Positions 9,361-20,129 of a DNA stretch of 64,000 nt are shown one piece after another. The stretch spans positions 2,350,873 through 2,414,872 of the forward strand of contig NW_005202428.1 in NCBI RefSeq assembly GCF_000372725.1, read 5' to 3'. Source of the stretch: Emiliania huxleyi CCMP1516. Its lineage: Eukaryota > Haptophyta > Isochrysidales > Noelaerhabdaceae. How positions within the stretch are numbered: the stretch's first letter is position 1; every line of letters starts with the position of its first letter. The position numbers and the translations under genes were made by a program. Under the pieces are notes generated by a model that saw only the letters and a program-made list of their open reading frames with translations, was not told the origin of the DNA and did not search any database.

Positions 9361-12252
9361 TCACGCCACCATCATCTCCTCCTCCTCCTCTGCGGAAAGA
9401 AGGAGGCCCTCGCTCTCGGCAGCGCTGCCGCCAGAGGCTGCGGCGCCACGCGCAACCTGCCTCAACACACTCGAGGAAAAGAGTAGGAGCAGGAGCAGAA
9501 AAGCGACCAGGCTGCCCCCGAGAAGGAGCATCTGGTAGTACTGCCGGACGAGCAACGCCGCGTCGGCCTGCGATAACGGGTAGACCGTCGACACCACCGC
9601 CCAATGCTGTGCGATCCAGTCGCTCTCTCCGAGCCACTTGGCGCCGCCCATCGTGAGCGCGAGCAGGAAACCGGCAACCACGAACAGCGCAGTGCCCGTA
9701 CAAATCTCGTAAACTAGAAGGAGCGGCCTGCGGACATTTTGGAGGTCCTCAACGCAAGCTTCCCTGACGGCGGGCGAATCGGCAAGACGGGGAGGGGGAT
9801 CCCGGCTCTCTGAGATCTACGCGGATGGCCATCGCGTCGCCCTCGAAGCAGCGAGGCCCACGAGGCCGACGAGCAGCAGTGCACCTACAGGCTCAAGCCG
9901 CGGACATGTCACGGACATGTCGAAGCCGTGTGCCGACGAGGTCCACCGGGGTGCGCACCCCCGGCAGCAAGCATCGGCACAGCTGACGGGTCTTCGCCGC
10001 CGCTGTGCTGCGCGCCGAGAGTCAAGATGGCAATGGCGGCAACGACGGCACCCCCGTGTGCCACCGCCATGATGTTTTGTGCGACCGCGCGCCAGCCCAC
10101 CAATCGGCCGGCGCAGTAGAGGCCGAGGAGCAGCAAGCCGTCAGAGCAAAGCAGCAGCGTCCCACGCAGCGTCGCGCTCTCGTACACCTGTGCCACCGCG
10201 CGCCACGCAGCCAGCATGACATCGGGCGCATCCACCTCGGTGGCAAGATCTGCCAGCACCTCTGGCGGCCCCGCATGCTGCACGCATGCCCAGTATACTA
10301 GGGCGAGCGCCTAGAGGGGGAGCAGAGAGGGGGTGAGGGTGCATGGAGGTTTTCATGAGCTTCGGGTCAGAGGGGCAGAGTGACCACTCGCCTCCGTTTC
10401 CGCCCGATAGATAAAGTAGAAGGCGCAGAGCAGCGTTTGGCCGAGCGCGGCAGGCAACGTGAGCGAGAAGTACGCGACGGCGCAGAGGCTGTACGAGCAA
10501 GCCTAGAGCTCGGCCAGTCTCGGCTGTGCCCGGTCAATCTTGCGCCAGAGCTCGAGGGCGGCTGTGAGAGAGCGCCGCGCGGCCCGACAGAGCGAGAGCG
10601 AGCCCGCACGCTGAGGGCACGGACAGCAGCGTCGCCGCGAGGAGCGTCGAGCGCACCGCGTCGTGGAAATGGAGGCTGACCAGCCGTCCAGCACCGACGC
10701 TCCAGCCAGTCGCCGGAGCGTCCGCCGCTCGAGAGTCTGCCAGCGGCGGCAGCGGCGTCGCGCGGGCAAGCGCTGGCGGGGGAGACTCTTGCGGCTCACG
10801 TGATGAGACATGCGCCGCGTGGTGCCGCTGGGCCGGAGCCGGCGGGGCGAGGAGCCTCGAGGCGAGGGCGGCAACCTTCTTCTCGAGCGCAGCGACGCGT
10901 GCCTCCGGCGCCTGCTCAACCGCACTGCCGCCTGGAACGGCGCTGCCGGCGGACCGCGAACTTACCACCTCCAGGACGCCGGCCGGTGTCGGTGGCGTTG
11001 GCGGCGGTGCCGATGCTGGTGGTGGCGGTGCCGGTGAATTCGGTGAGGCTGGCGGTGGCGACGGTGGTCGTGGTGATGGTGACGGTGACGGGGGCGGCAG
11101 AGCTGGTGACGGTGGCGATGGCGACGGTGGTCGTGGTGATGCTGACGGTGGCGGCGGAGCTGGTGACGGTGGCGATGGCTGCGGGGGTGGCGATGGCCTG
11201 GGGCGAAAGACGTTGGTCGTCTCCGAGACAGGATCTGGGTCGCCGCCCCAGTCCATCTCCACAGCGTCCAGGAGCGCTCCGTCCACAGCGGCCGGCTCCC
11301 CCGCCTTCTCCTCTCCTCCCGCCCTGGGCTGGTCCACCGCCGTCACCTCCGTAGGAACCTTCGCCGCCACTACCGCCGCCACCTCAGCCGCCTCCGCCGC
11401 TACTGCCTCAACACCAATCTGCGCCTCTGCCCGACCCTCCCTCTCCGCACCCACGACTCCCGATTCAGTCAATCTCGATTCCACTCTGGCCTGGGCCGCC
11501 TCTGCCAATCCTGCATCCACATCCGCATTCCTTGCCTCTGCAACTCCTGTTTTCACCCCCAACCGAGATGTGCTCAATGACCTCCTGCCCGCTTCAAATG
11601 GCGGTCGACTGCTGCACTCTAGGGACGCCGGGTCGATCGGCTGCCACCTCCCGTTCACCAGTTGGTAGCGGAGCGGCGCGGCGACGAGCGCAGCTGGCAG
11701 GAACAGCACGCCTAAGCCATATTGCAATACCCTGACCTGAGAGAGGTGCACTGTGAACGTATCAGAGTGTCGCGGAAGCGTCACACCGATGAGCAGGCCG
11801 AGCTGGAGGAGTGCAGTCGTGGCGAGGCCGAAGCGAGGCCAACAAGAGTCGGAGGGACCGCATGGCTGGCTCGTTGCGTGCTGAACGCAGCCGGCAGCCT
11901 TGCCGCGTGCCGCACCGAGAGGCGTGATCGCTGTTTGGGATTTGAGTGCCGGGTGGCCGGCGGGAACGCTGGAGATGATTTGGCAGCCCAGGAGACTGCC
12001 GGGGTTTTCTGCGTCCCAGCTCGCCGGCACGATTGTCTTCGTCACGACACTGCCGCTGGCCTCACACACACGCACGGGGACGGAGGTCCCCACAGATGAC
12101 GCGAGGACCGGCTGCAAGTCACGGAGGTGCCTGGCGCCACCAAGGCTGAGGATGGCGTCGCCGAGAATGAGGCCACCCTTGCCCGCTGGCGTCTCCTTGG
12201 GAGGGGTCGCCGTCACGTACGCAAACGCGCGGTCGGGACGTGCCAGCCGCAT
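9361..12252 (-). CDS. PDZ-domain multispan membrane protein
   Basis: Exons on the minus strand: 10576-12252, 10392-10502, 9959-10310, 9821-9884 and 9361-9727, all in phase. The N-terminus (ATG at 12252) carries a PDZ-like fold resembling the PSMD9/GRASP type: 'AFAYVTATPPKETPAGKGGL', then 'GDAILSLGG..L..LQPVL' and 'VPASW..NPGSLLGCQI'. Two hydrophobic segments follow, then a Ser/Pro-rich linker (about residues 330-430) and a short coiled coil ('EARVAALEKKVAALASRLL'). The C-terminal half has about seven membrane spans, among them 'SLCAVAYFSLTLPAALGQTL', 'TLLLCSDGLLLLGLYCAGRL' and 'MLLLGGSLVAFLLLLLLFSS', and ends in an acidic tail. I do not recognise the whole architecture. Exon 1 may hide introns or a different start. 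Introns 1 and 2 use GC donors. It ends 12 kb downstream-facing against the RhoGAP gene with only about 230 bp between them. Confidence 0.6.
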
Positions 12253-12480
12253 GCTGTCTCGATGTGTGGACGGCGGGCGCTCCTCGCGCTCCCAGAGTTC
12301 TCTTCTCGGACGCCTGCCCCCCCCATCTCGGCTGCTCTTGAGACCTCGCGTGGGATTTGATTTCTTCATCCCCCACAACACACTCGCACAACAAGCCGAG
12401 CAGAGAGCTCCCGTCGCAGCCTGCCCTGGACATATGCCCACGCCATCGTCAATCTCACGACCCCTTCATATCCGGCCGCG

Positions 12481-15400
12481 TCACGCGTCTGCGACGCGCC
12501 GCTGCAGCGCTGCCACCTCGGCACGCGCCGCCGCTAGCGCGTGCTTTGTCGCCGCCAGCTCGGTCTCGAGGCGCTCGTTCTCGTTGCGGTACCGCTCGAC
12601 GCGCTGCTTGGCCTGCCGATGCAGCCTCTCGGCGATCGAGGGCGCGTGCTCGCCGCCGTCGCGCAGCTCCACCTCAGCGGCGAGGTCGCGCATCGTCTGC
12701 GCCTGCTGCCGCACCTGCGCCTTGAGCTGCGCGATGCGCGCATTCTGCGCTGTCACGACGCCGTTGCTCCCCTCCCCGCCCGTCCGGGACGCCGCCTCCT
12801 CCTCGAGGGCCGCGAGCTCACCGCGGTACACCTCGCAGCACGTCAGCAGCGCCGCCTGCGCCGCCTGGCTGTCGACACACAGCGCCTGCTCACGTGTGGC
12901 GGGCGGGGGTGAGCGGATGCGAGGGCAGGAGGGCACGCCGCGTACGCACCCCCCCTCCCCCCCCCCCCCAAAACACACCCACACACCCACACACCCACAC
13001 ACCCACACACCCACACACCCACACACCCACACCCAAAGCGGCGGCGGCACGCCTGCAGCTGCGCGAAAGCCGCCTCCGCAGCGACCTGCGCCCCCTCCGC
13101 CGGCCCGCCTGCCGCGGCGCGCACCTTCGGCTCCGGCATCGCGGCCGGCTGGTGCCGGGCGTGGCCGTTGGTGAGCGGCGGCGGCGGCGGCGGCGAGTCG
13201 TCGCCGCTCCTCCCCGAGGGCGAGCTGTCCGACGCGTGCCCACGAGAGGGGGACGGCGGCGCGGCGTCCGCGAGGTCGGCCAGATCGCTCAGCCGAACGC
13301 TCTCCTAGGGGAGGCACGGCACAGGGAGGTCGTGTCATGGACGCCTCCGGGTCGGCCACTCCCTCAAGACGCGCGCTCCTCCTCCGAGTAGGGTTCCGAC
13401 GGAGGCGCGATCTCGTCGTCGTCGTCGCCGCCCTCGTCGTCCTCCTCGTGCCCCCTCCACGCCCGCTGCCTCTCGCTCGCCTCGCGCCAAGCCGCCGCCT
13501 CCGCAGCGGCGACCGCCGCGCGCGCCTCGGCGGCGGCCGCCGCCGCTTGCTCCTCCGCCTCTATCCGTCGCAGCTCCTGCTCCTCGATCCGCCGCTCCTC
13601 CTCCTCCTCCGCCGCTGCATCGACCGCCGCGCGCGCCGCCGCTTCGGCCTCCTCCGCCTCGAGCTTGGCGCGGACCTTTAGAGGGGGGGGGGGGGGAGGG
13701 GAAGGGTGGAGGGAGGAGGGTGGTGGAGGGTGGTGGAGGGAAGGAGGGTGGTGGTGGTGGGTGGTGGAGGGTGGTGGAGGATGGTGGAGGGGGAACCTCC
13801 TCCTCGAGCCTCAGCTCCTCGGCGAGCCGCTGCCGCTCCTCCTCCTCGATGCGCGCCTCTTCGATCGCAGCCAGCCGCGCCGCCTCCGCTTCCTCGGCCG
13901 CCCGCCGCTCCGCCGCCAGCCGTTCCTCCTCCTCGCGCTTCAGCGCCGCCGCCGCCTCCTCGACCGCGATGCGCTCCGCCTCGATGGCGGCCAGCCGCGC
14001 CGCCTCCTCCGCCTCGGCCGCCTCGCGGACCGCTCGCTCCGCCTCCTCCGCCTCGAAACGCGCCAGCTCCTCCGCCTCCAGCCTCAGCGCCTCCTCTTCC
14101 TCGAGCACCGCCTGCTTCTCGGCGCCGCGGGCGAGCAGCTCGCTGTCGACGCCCGCCGCGGCGGCGCGGCCCATCGCCTCGCGCATCGCCTCTGCGTCCG
14201 TGAGCTGCGAACCGATCACAGTCTCGAGCGCGCACGCCGCGTCGCGCCGCTCCGCCTCGGCCGCCTCGGCCGCCGCCTCAAGCTCCTCCACCCGCGCCGC
14301 CGCCTCGGCCAGCAGCGGCTCCCCCTCGCCGATGGCGTCGACCGCCACCATGCCGAGCGCGCGCGCCGCGTCTGACGCCTCTTGCAGCGCCCCGATCGAC
14401 TCGCCCGCAATCGCGGCGCGCAACGCCTGGCGTGCCGCCTCCTTGCGCGCGAGCGCCGCCTGCTCCTCCAAGGCCACCAGCTCCGCCCGCGCCTCCCTCA
14501 GCTCCTCCGCATCGACACCCGCCTGCTCAACGTCTGTGCTGTGAAGAGACGCCCTCTCCGCCCTGCCCGCCCTCCCCCCGCGCCGACGAGCGCCTCCTCC
14601 GCGTCCTCGATGAGGGCGGGCACCCGCTCCACCTCGGCGCGCGCGAGAGCCTGCTGCAGCGCGTCCGACGCGGCGCCGCGCGCTGCCTCACGCTTCGCCT
14701 GCTCGAGCGCGATCCGCTCGCGCGCCTGCCGCGCCATCCACAGCTCGTGCGACGGCACCGCCGCCTCCTCGGCCGCGCCGATAGCCGCGTCGAGCTCAGC
14801 GGCGGCGTTGCCCTCGACGGCCTCGCGCAACGCCGCCAGCGCGGCGACGCGCTTCGCCTCCCGCTCCTCCGCCTCCCGCTTGGCCCGCTCGGCGGCCTCG
14901 GCCAGCTCCTCCAGCTCAATCAGCCGCGCCTCGGCGAGGGAGACCTTGGCGGGCTCGACGTCAGCTGCCGCCGCAGCCTCGAGCGTCGTGCGCAGCAGCT
15001 CGATGTCTTCGCCCGCCATCGCGGCGCTGAGGGAGAGCGCGGCGCGCGCGCGCTCCATCTCGCGCTTCTCCTCCTCGGCGGCCAGCTCGGCGAGCCGCTC
15101 GCGTGCCGCGTCGAGGCCGACGACGGCCGCGTCTGGGCCGAGGCCCTCTGCCTGCCTCACCGCCTGCTCGAGCGGCGGCAGCTTGTCCGCCTCGAGCGCC
15201 GCGGCGAGGGCGGCGCGCGCCTTCGCCTCCGCCGCCTCCTGCGCCTCAGCCTCCTTGCGAAGCCGCTCCTCCGCCGCCCGCCGCGCCTCCTCCTCCGCCT
15301 TGGCCCTGCGCTCCGCCTCCGCCTTGGCCTTTTTCTCCGCCGCCAGCCGCTCACGCACCTTCTTGCGCACCGCCTCGAGGCGCGCCGCCTCGGCCGCCTC

Positions 15401-16423
15401 GGCCGCGGCGCGCTCTTCCGCCTCCTTGCGCTCCCTCTCCTCGGCCTCGAGCCGCTTCGCCTCCGCCTGGAGGGGGGGGGGGGGTGAGGGCCGGGGGCGA
15501 GGGCAGCGGAGGTGAGGCCGGGGGCGACGGGAACGAGGCGACGGGAACAGCGTGGCGGGTGGTGCGAGGTAGGAGGTGGGGAAATGGGCAGGGGGGCGGG
15601 CGCCTCCGCCGCCGACGCCGCCTCGTTTGCCTCGCGCCGCAGCCGCTGCTCCTTCTCGATGGTCTGGCGGATGCGCGCGCGCTTCTCCTCCTTGCTGAGC
15701 CCGGCCAGCTCGCCCATCTCGGCTTGCTTTGCCGCCTCGGCCGCCTTGAGCGCCTCAGCTGCCCGCGCCGCCGCTGCCTCGAGCTTCACCAGTGTCGCAC
15801 GCCGCTCCTTCTCCTCCGCCTCGCGCGCGGCCGCCTCGCGTGCCGCCTTTGCCGCCTCCTCGTGCCGCTGGCGCTCTGCCTCACGCATCGCACCCAGCTC
15901 CGCCCGCGTCGGCGGCTGCGCCGGCGGCGGCGGCGGCTTGTCGCGAAACAGGGGCTTGGCGGACGGCGAGACCCCGTCGGTGGCGTCAAAAGGGACCCAC
16001 GGTTTGCCACTGTCGCCGAACGGATCGCTCGACGCCGCCGGCGGCCGCGGCGGCCGGCTGCCGTCGCGACTGCCGCCAGAGGCGGAACGGCTCACCGCCG
16101 GCGACGCGGACGCGCCTGGCAGCGGTGGCGGCGGCGGCGGGCACTTTGCTGAGACGATTGGGGTCTTTGGGCCAAAGAGATCGGCGTCGAGCGGCGCGGG
16201 CGCGAAGCCGGAGCCGGAGCTGCCGCGCGCGATGCAGCCGCCGTCGAGCGACGATGGCGCAGGCCAAACGGCGGCGGCCGTGGCGAAGGGGTCGGACGGT
16301 GACGACGGGAAGAAGGAAGCGGCGGCGCGCGGCGAGGATGCCCCCCCTCCTCGCTCCGCAGAGCCGAGTGAGGAGGCCGAAGGCGACTTGCCAATCCCGC
16401 TGCGGCACGACGAGCGCCCCGAC

Positions 16424-16473
<50 letters not shown>

Positions 16474-17763
16474 CCCGAACAGGTCGGAGGCCCAGCCCGC
16501 GGGCGGATCGGCCGAAGGCGTGGGCGGGTGGGGGGGAAGCGGGTGCAGCGGCCCGTCGACGTCGCGCAGCTCGCCCGACGGGAACTTGACAGTGTAGTAG
16601 TCGCCACTCGGGTCGTCGCGGTGGATCGCCGTCACGGTCACCGTCTGGCTGCGGTAGAGCGCGCGGCTGCCGAGCGCGATCGCCGCAGGCGGAGCCGGCG
16701 CCGCCGCCGGGACCGGGGGTCCGGAGAGGAGGTCGAGGCCGAGCAAATCCGAGGAGGGGGCGGAGGAGGGCGGGGTGCCGCTGCGCCCCCGCTCCGACGC
16801 CGGCGGCTTGGCGGCGGCGGTGGGGAGCCGCTCGAACGAGAGCGCCTGCCGGGAAGCGTACCGGACCGCCGAAGGCGGCGGCGGCTGCGACGCGGGCGAC
16901 GGCTGCTGCGAGGCGGCGTGGTGCGACGGCGGAGCGGGTTCGTCCGGCTCGAAGAGGGGTGCGGCCTGAGGGTGCGGTGCAGCCATCTGCTGCTGGACCT
17001 GCTGCTGGTACCGCTCGAGCTGTGCCGCCTGCGGACATGTCGCGGATGTGTCGCGGACGTGCCACCGCCGACAGCGGAAGCGGGCGCGCAGCCTCGCCTC
17101 GCGCTGCTGCCTCTCAGCGGCGGCGGCGCGGTCCGCCTCCGACGCGGCGGAGGCGGAGGTGACGTACCGGCGCACCTCCATCTCGAGGATCGAGCCGGCA
17201 TCGCGGATGAGGTTGCGCACCTGCGAGGGGGGGGGAGGGGGGGGGGGGCTCTCAGCCGGCGGAGGAAGGACCAGTACGACAGGGTCGACTCCATGTTCGC
17301 GTGGCTGGAGGAGTGAGAGCGTTGGAGGTGCACGCCAGAGCGGTAGCCCCGGCCGACGGCAGGCGAATGCTGGCGACGCGGTGAGTTGTGGGCGTGGAGT
17401 CCGTCTCAGCGGGCGGGCGTGGAACCCCGCGTGTGTCTCCGGCCGACGCTGCCCGAGAGGGATGTGCGAGGGGGTGTGCGAGGGAGGGCCGGCTGCCTGC
17501 GGAAGCGTCAGCTGCTCGACCTTGCGCCGCTGCAGCGTGACGAGGTAGTCGCGCTCGCGCAGCTGCCCGCGGTCGTCGGCGACGTCGGTTGGGGCGATCA
17601 CATCGAGGTAGATGCCGCACTCGTCCTCGCGCACCTGGATCTTGAAGCGCCTGCGGGGCACGTGTCGTGGGCGCTGCGGTGAGAGGAGTGGGCGGGATCG
17701 GCACGCACGCGCGCGTGTGTGCGTGCGTATGTGTGTGTGCGTGCGCGTGTGTGCGCGTGTGCA

Positions 17764-17803
<40 letters not shown>

Positions 17804-18435
17804 TGTGTGTGTGTGTGCGTGCGTGCGTGTGTGTGTGTGCGTGCGTGCGTGCGTGTGTGCGTGTGTGTGTGTGTGCGTGCGTGCGTGCGTGTGTGTGCGA
17901 GAGAGAGAGAGAGAGCGTGTGTGGGGGCGGGGGCGAGTCTCGGACAAGTCTTGGGCGAGCGTCTCATATATGTATATCTCGCCCACCCTTGCGAGTCACG
18001 CAGCAAGGACGCCTTGGTGCGGACCCAGTTGCCGCCGCCGCCGGCCAGCGTTGCGGGCAGGGGCAGCTCGGGCGCCTCGTACGCGTCGAGTGAGCCCTCG
18101 AAGATGCACGCGTACCTAGCTCGCGCCGCGCGGCGTGACCAGGCGCCGCGGGCGGGCTCGAGCGGGTGGAATGCAGGTGCAGCGCGCACTGTTGCAGCAG
18201 CAGCCCCACGAGCCGAAACTCGTTGCGCAGCAGCGCGCGGCCGCGCTCATACGTCGGAGTGATCATCGCGGTCCAGACCTGCGGCGGTGTGGCGTGGGGG
18301 CGCATGGAGGGCGTCGCAGGCAGGTCGGCGGAGGCGAGGGCGGCGGCTGGCTTGGTGACGGCGGCGGCGCTCCTAGGGATGGCAGCGGCGGATGGTGTGG
18401 TTGGTGGTGGTGGTGGTGGTGGTGTGGGTGGTGGT

Positions 18436-18470
<35 letters not shown>

Positions 18471-19298
18471 ACGTGGTGGTGGCGGCGGTGGTGGTGGGTG
18501 GTGGTGAGACCTGCGCGAGGGCCTCTGCCGAGTTTCCTCTTGCCGCCGAGCGAGAGGCGAGCGTGGAGAGGAAGCGGAAGAGGCGGTGGAGGACGGTCTG
18601 AGTCGACTCTGGCATTCCGCCGAGCGTGTCGCGCACCTTGCAGCGGGAAGACACGCGCGTCGGTGTGTGCGCACAGGACCGAGCAGTGGGTCCGGCGCAT
18701 CGCCACTCACACAACCACCGGGGATGCGTGTCCTTCTCAGTGCTTGCTGGAACAGAGGGATCTATTTCCGCATCCAGGGGACGCACTGAGGCGACACGCT
18801 CGCCGTACGGCTCGATGTCGACCGCCGCGCAGAGCGCCTCGTAGTGAGGAGGTCCGACCAGCGGCTCGGGTAGCGAGCGGATGTAGGCAGCGAGCGAAGC
18901 GGCGGCGAGCTGCGCCGAGCCGCGGCAGACGGCGGCCACGTCTCTCGTGCGGCCGCTGCTCAGCGAGCCAATCACGTCGTTGAGCTCCCTGCAAGCGCGC
19001 GTGTGGGCGCGATCAGCCGCCGTCCCCTCAACCCGGCGGCAGAGGTGTGGCGGCGGCGAAGGCGCTGGCGGCGGTGCGCGAGAAGGAGGAGCGCGGCAGC
19101 CGTGAAAAGGGCCGCCGCTGCCGCGCGGCCGTGCAGGGCGCACCGGACAGTCGGGTCCCCGCCAAAGAGATCGTCCGTGGAGAGCCCGGCCACCTCGAGG
19201 TACGAGATGAGGAGCTCGACGGCGGCGGGTATCTTCTCACTGTAGACATCTTCGTCCGGCGGCAGCGGTGGCGACTCGTACACGTATTCCTCGCGCAT
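12481..19298 (-). CDS. RhoGAP-domain coiled-coil protein, endocytic-adaptor-like
   Basis: A large multi-exon gene. ATG at 19298 starts '[20 protein letters not shown]'. The RhoGAP domain spans exons at about 19150-19298, 18795-18987, 18510-18636 and 18207-18281: '[20 protein letters not shown]', '[18 protein letters not shown]', '[14 protein letters not shown]' and '[20 protein letters not shown]'. Further exons follow, including '[20 protein letters not shown]' and an SH3/Tudor-like piece ('[20 protein letters not shown]'). Next comes a Pro/Gly-rich stretch with repeated DLFG, DPFA and DPFG motifs like those that bind AP-2 or clathrin. The C-terminal half is long Ala/Glu/Arg coiled coil from about 15900 to the stop at 12481. 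I infer Rho-family GTPase control at membranes or the actin cortex. Exact exon ends in the low-complexity parts are uncertain, and several introns contain microsatellites. Confidence 0.6.
12963..13034. repeat. (CACACCCA)n microsatellite in an intron
   Basis: Eight-base units of CACACCCA in tandem, lying inside an intron of the coiled-coil gene on the opposite strand. Confidence 0.9.
13678..13797. repeat. G-rich (GGTGGAGG)n repeat in an intron
   Basis: A purine-rich tract of GGTGGAGG/GGAGGGTG units interrupts the coiled-coil frame of the minus-strand gene. It is most simply an intron. Confidence 0.75.
17700..17920. repeat. (GTGC)n/(GT)n microsatellite in an intron
   Basis: About 200 bp of GTGC, GTGT and finally GA dinucleotide repeats, within an intron of the RhoGAP gene between exons at about 18000-18110 and 17520-17650. 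Confidence 0.9.
18395..18506. repeat. (GGT)n/(GGC)n triplet repeat in an intron
   Basis: A run of GGT and GGC triplets that on the minus strand follows the donor after 'NSAEALAQ' and precedes the exon '[20 protein letters not shown]'. It is therefore intronic. Confidence 0.8.
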
Positions 19299-19574
19299 CG
19301 GCCTCGCCTTTAATGGAAGACAGCGGAACGGACTGTGAGGGCAAGGCTGTGCGAACGGAGTGGGGGACTGGAGATGAATTGTGCCGCGCGCACCAGCGCC
19401 GCAGTCGTAGAAGTCTTGTCTCTGTGTAGAGCTCTACAGGTACTCCTTTCGAAAAGAGAAAACGCGGCGCTTCTTTCTTCAAACCGAGGCAAGCCTTCGG
19501 GGTCACTCCTCCTCGCAAACCCTGCCAGCTTTCCACCTCGGCTATGTTCGTATCTTCAAAAGAGCCACGTGCAC

Positions 19575-19702
19575 ACCGCGTCGAACTCATCGGCGCGGGC
19601 TCTCTCGGCTAGGGGACCGCCCCAGCTTCGGCTGAGGGCTGACAAGCTGCCGAGCCCAAATCACTGTGACAGTCGTGATTTCTTGTTGGTTCTCAAATAT
19701 CT
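19575..19702 (+). repeat. Dispersed repeat family C, copy 1
   Basis: A ~125-bp unit running from ACCGCGTCGAACTCATCGGC to GTGATTTCTTGTTGGTTCTC. It recurs with few differences at 26880-27008 and, shorter, at 35785-35880. It is followed directly by family A. Confidence 0.85.
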
Positions 19703-19774
19703 CTCTCCGTGCACACTGCGTGCACATACATTAGAAGAGAAGAAGAAAATCCACTCTCACAGTGATTCGGGCTC

Positions 19775-19955
19775 TACATTGGAGAAGAAAGAAAGAAAGA
19801 AAAGAAAACAGACCACAAGGATGGGAGGATGGCACGCCGCCACCACACAGGGATTTTAAGGAGAGGGGTGTGATGCGCTAGCCGTCGCCCACCCTTGGGC
19901 GTCCGCCTCTTCCTATCTCTCTTCGCAGTCTCTCGCAGATTCTCGCTGCGACCTA
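19775..19955 (-). repeat. Dispersed repeat family A, 3'-end copy
   Basis: Contains GAAAGAAAGAAAAGAAAACA, then the CCACCACACAGGGATTTTAA core and the CACCCTTGGGCGTCCGCCTC tail. In reverse complement this is the 3' end of the element whose ORF is seen at 47 kb and 62 kb. It is in minus orientation here. Confidence 0.85.
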
Positions 19956-20129
19956 CATTGGAGAGAGAGAGAGAGAGTGCGGGCATTGGAATTCTTGTGT
20001 AGACACTTCCTCTTGTGTGCGCGTCCGTCCCCGCCGTGCCGTTGCGCTCTCGACCCACAATCCGCAGCGAGTCCGCCCGTCCTCGCCCGTCCCGCCACGC
20101 CTGCGTTGGCCGACAAAACGCTCGCCGAA

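Noticed and set aside
7976..9703. A 575-codon minus-strand open frame
   Set aside because: The translation is repetitive Arg/Ala/His/Pro with no family signal, and it overlaps a real exon at 9361-9703 in another frame. It is typical of GC-rich non-coding DNA.
16430..16485. (CCG)n tract as an expandable repeat of interest
   Set aside because: It simply encodes a Gly run beside DLFG in the minus-strand gene. Such runs are common in this GC-rich genome.
15512..16597. Long plus-strand open frames opposite the coiled-coil gene
   Set aside because: They are mirror images of Ala/Glu/Arg-rich codons on the minus strand. The minus strand has clear heptads and DPF motifs.
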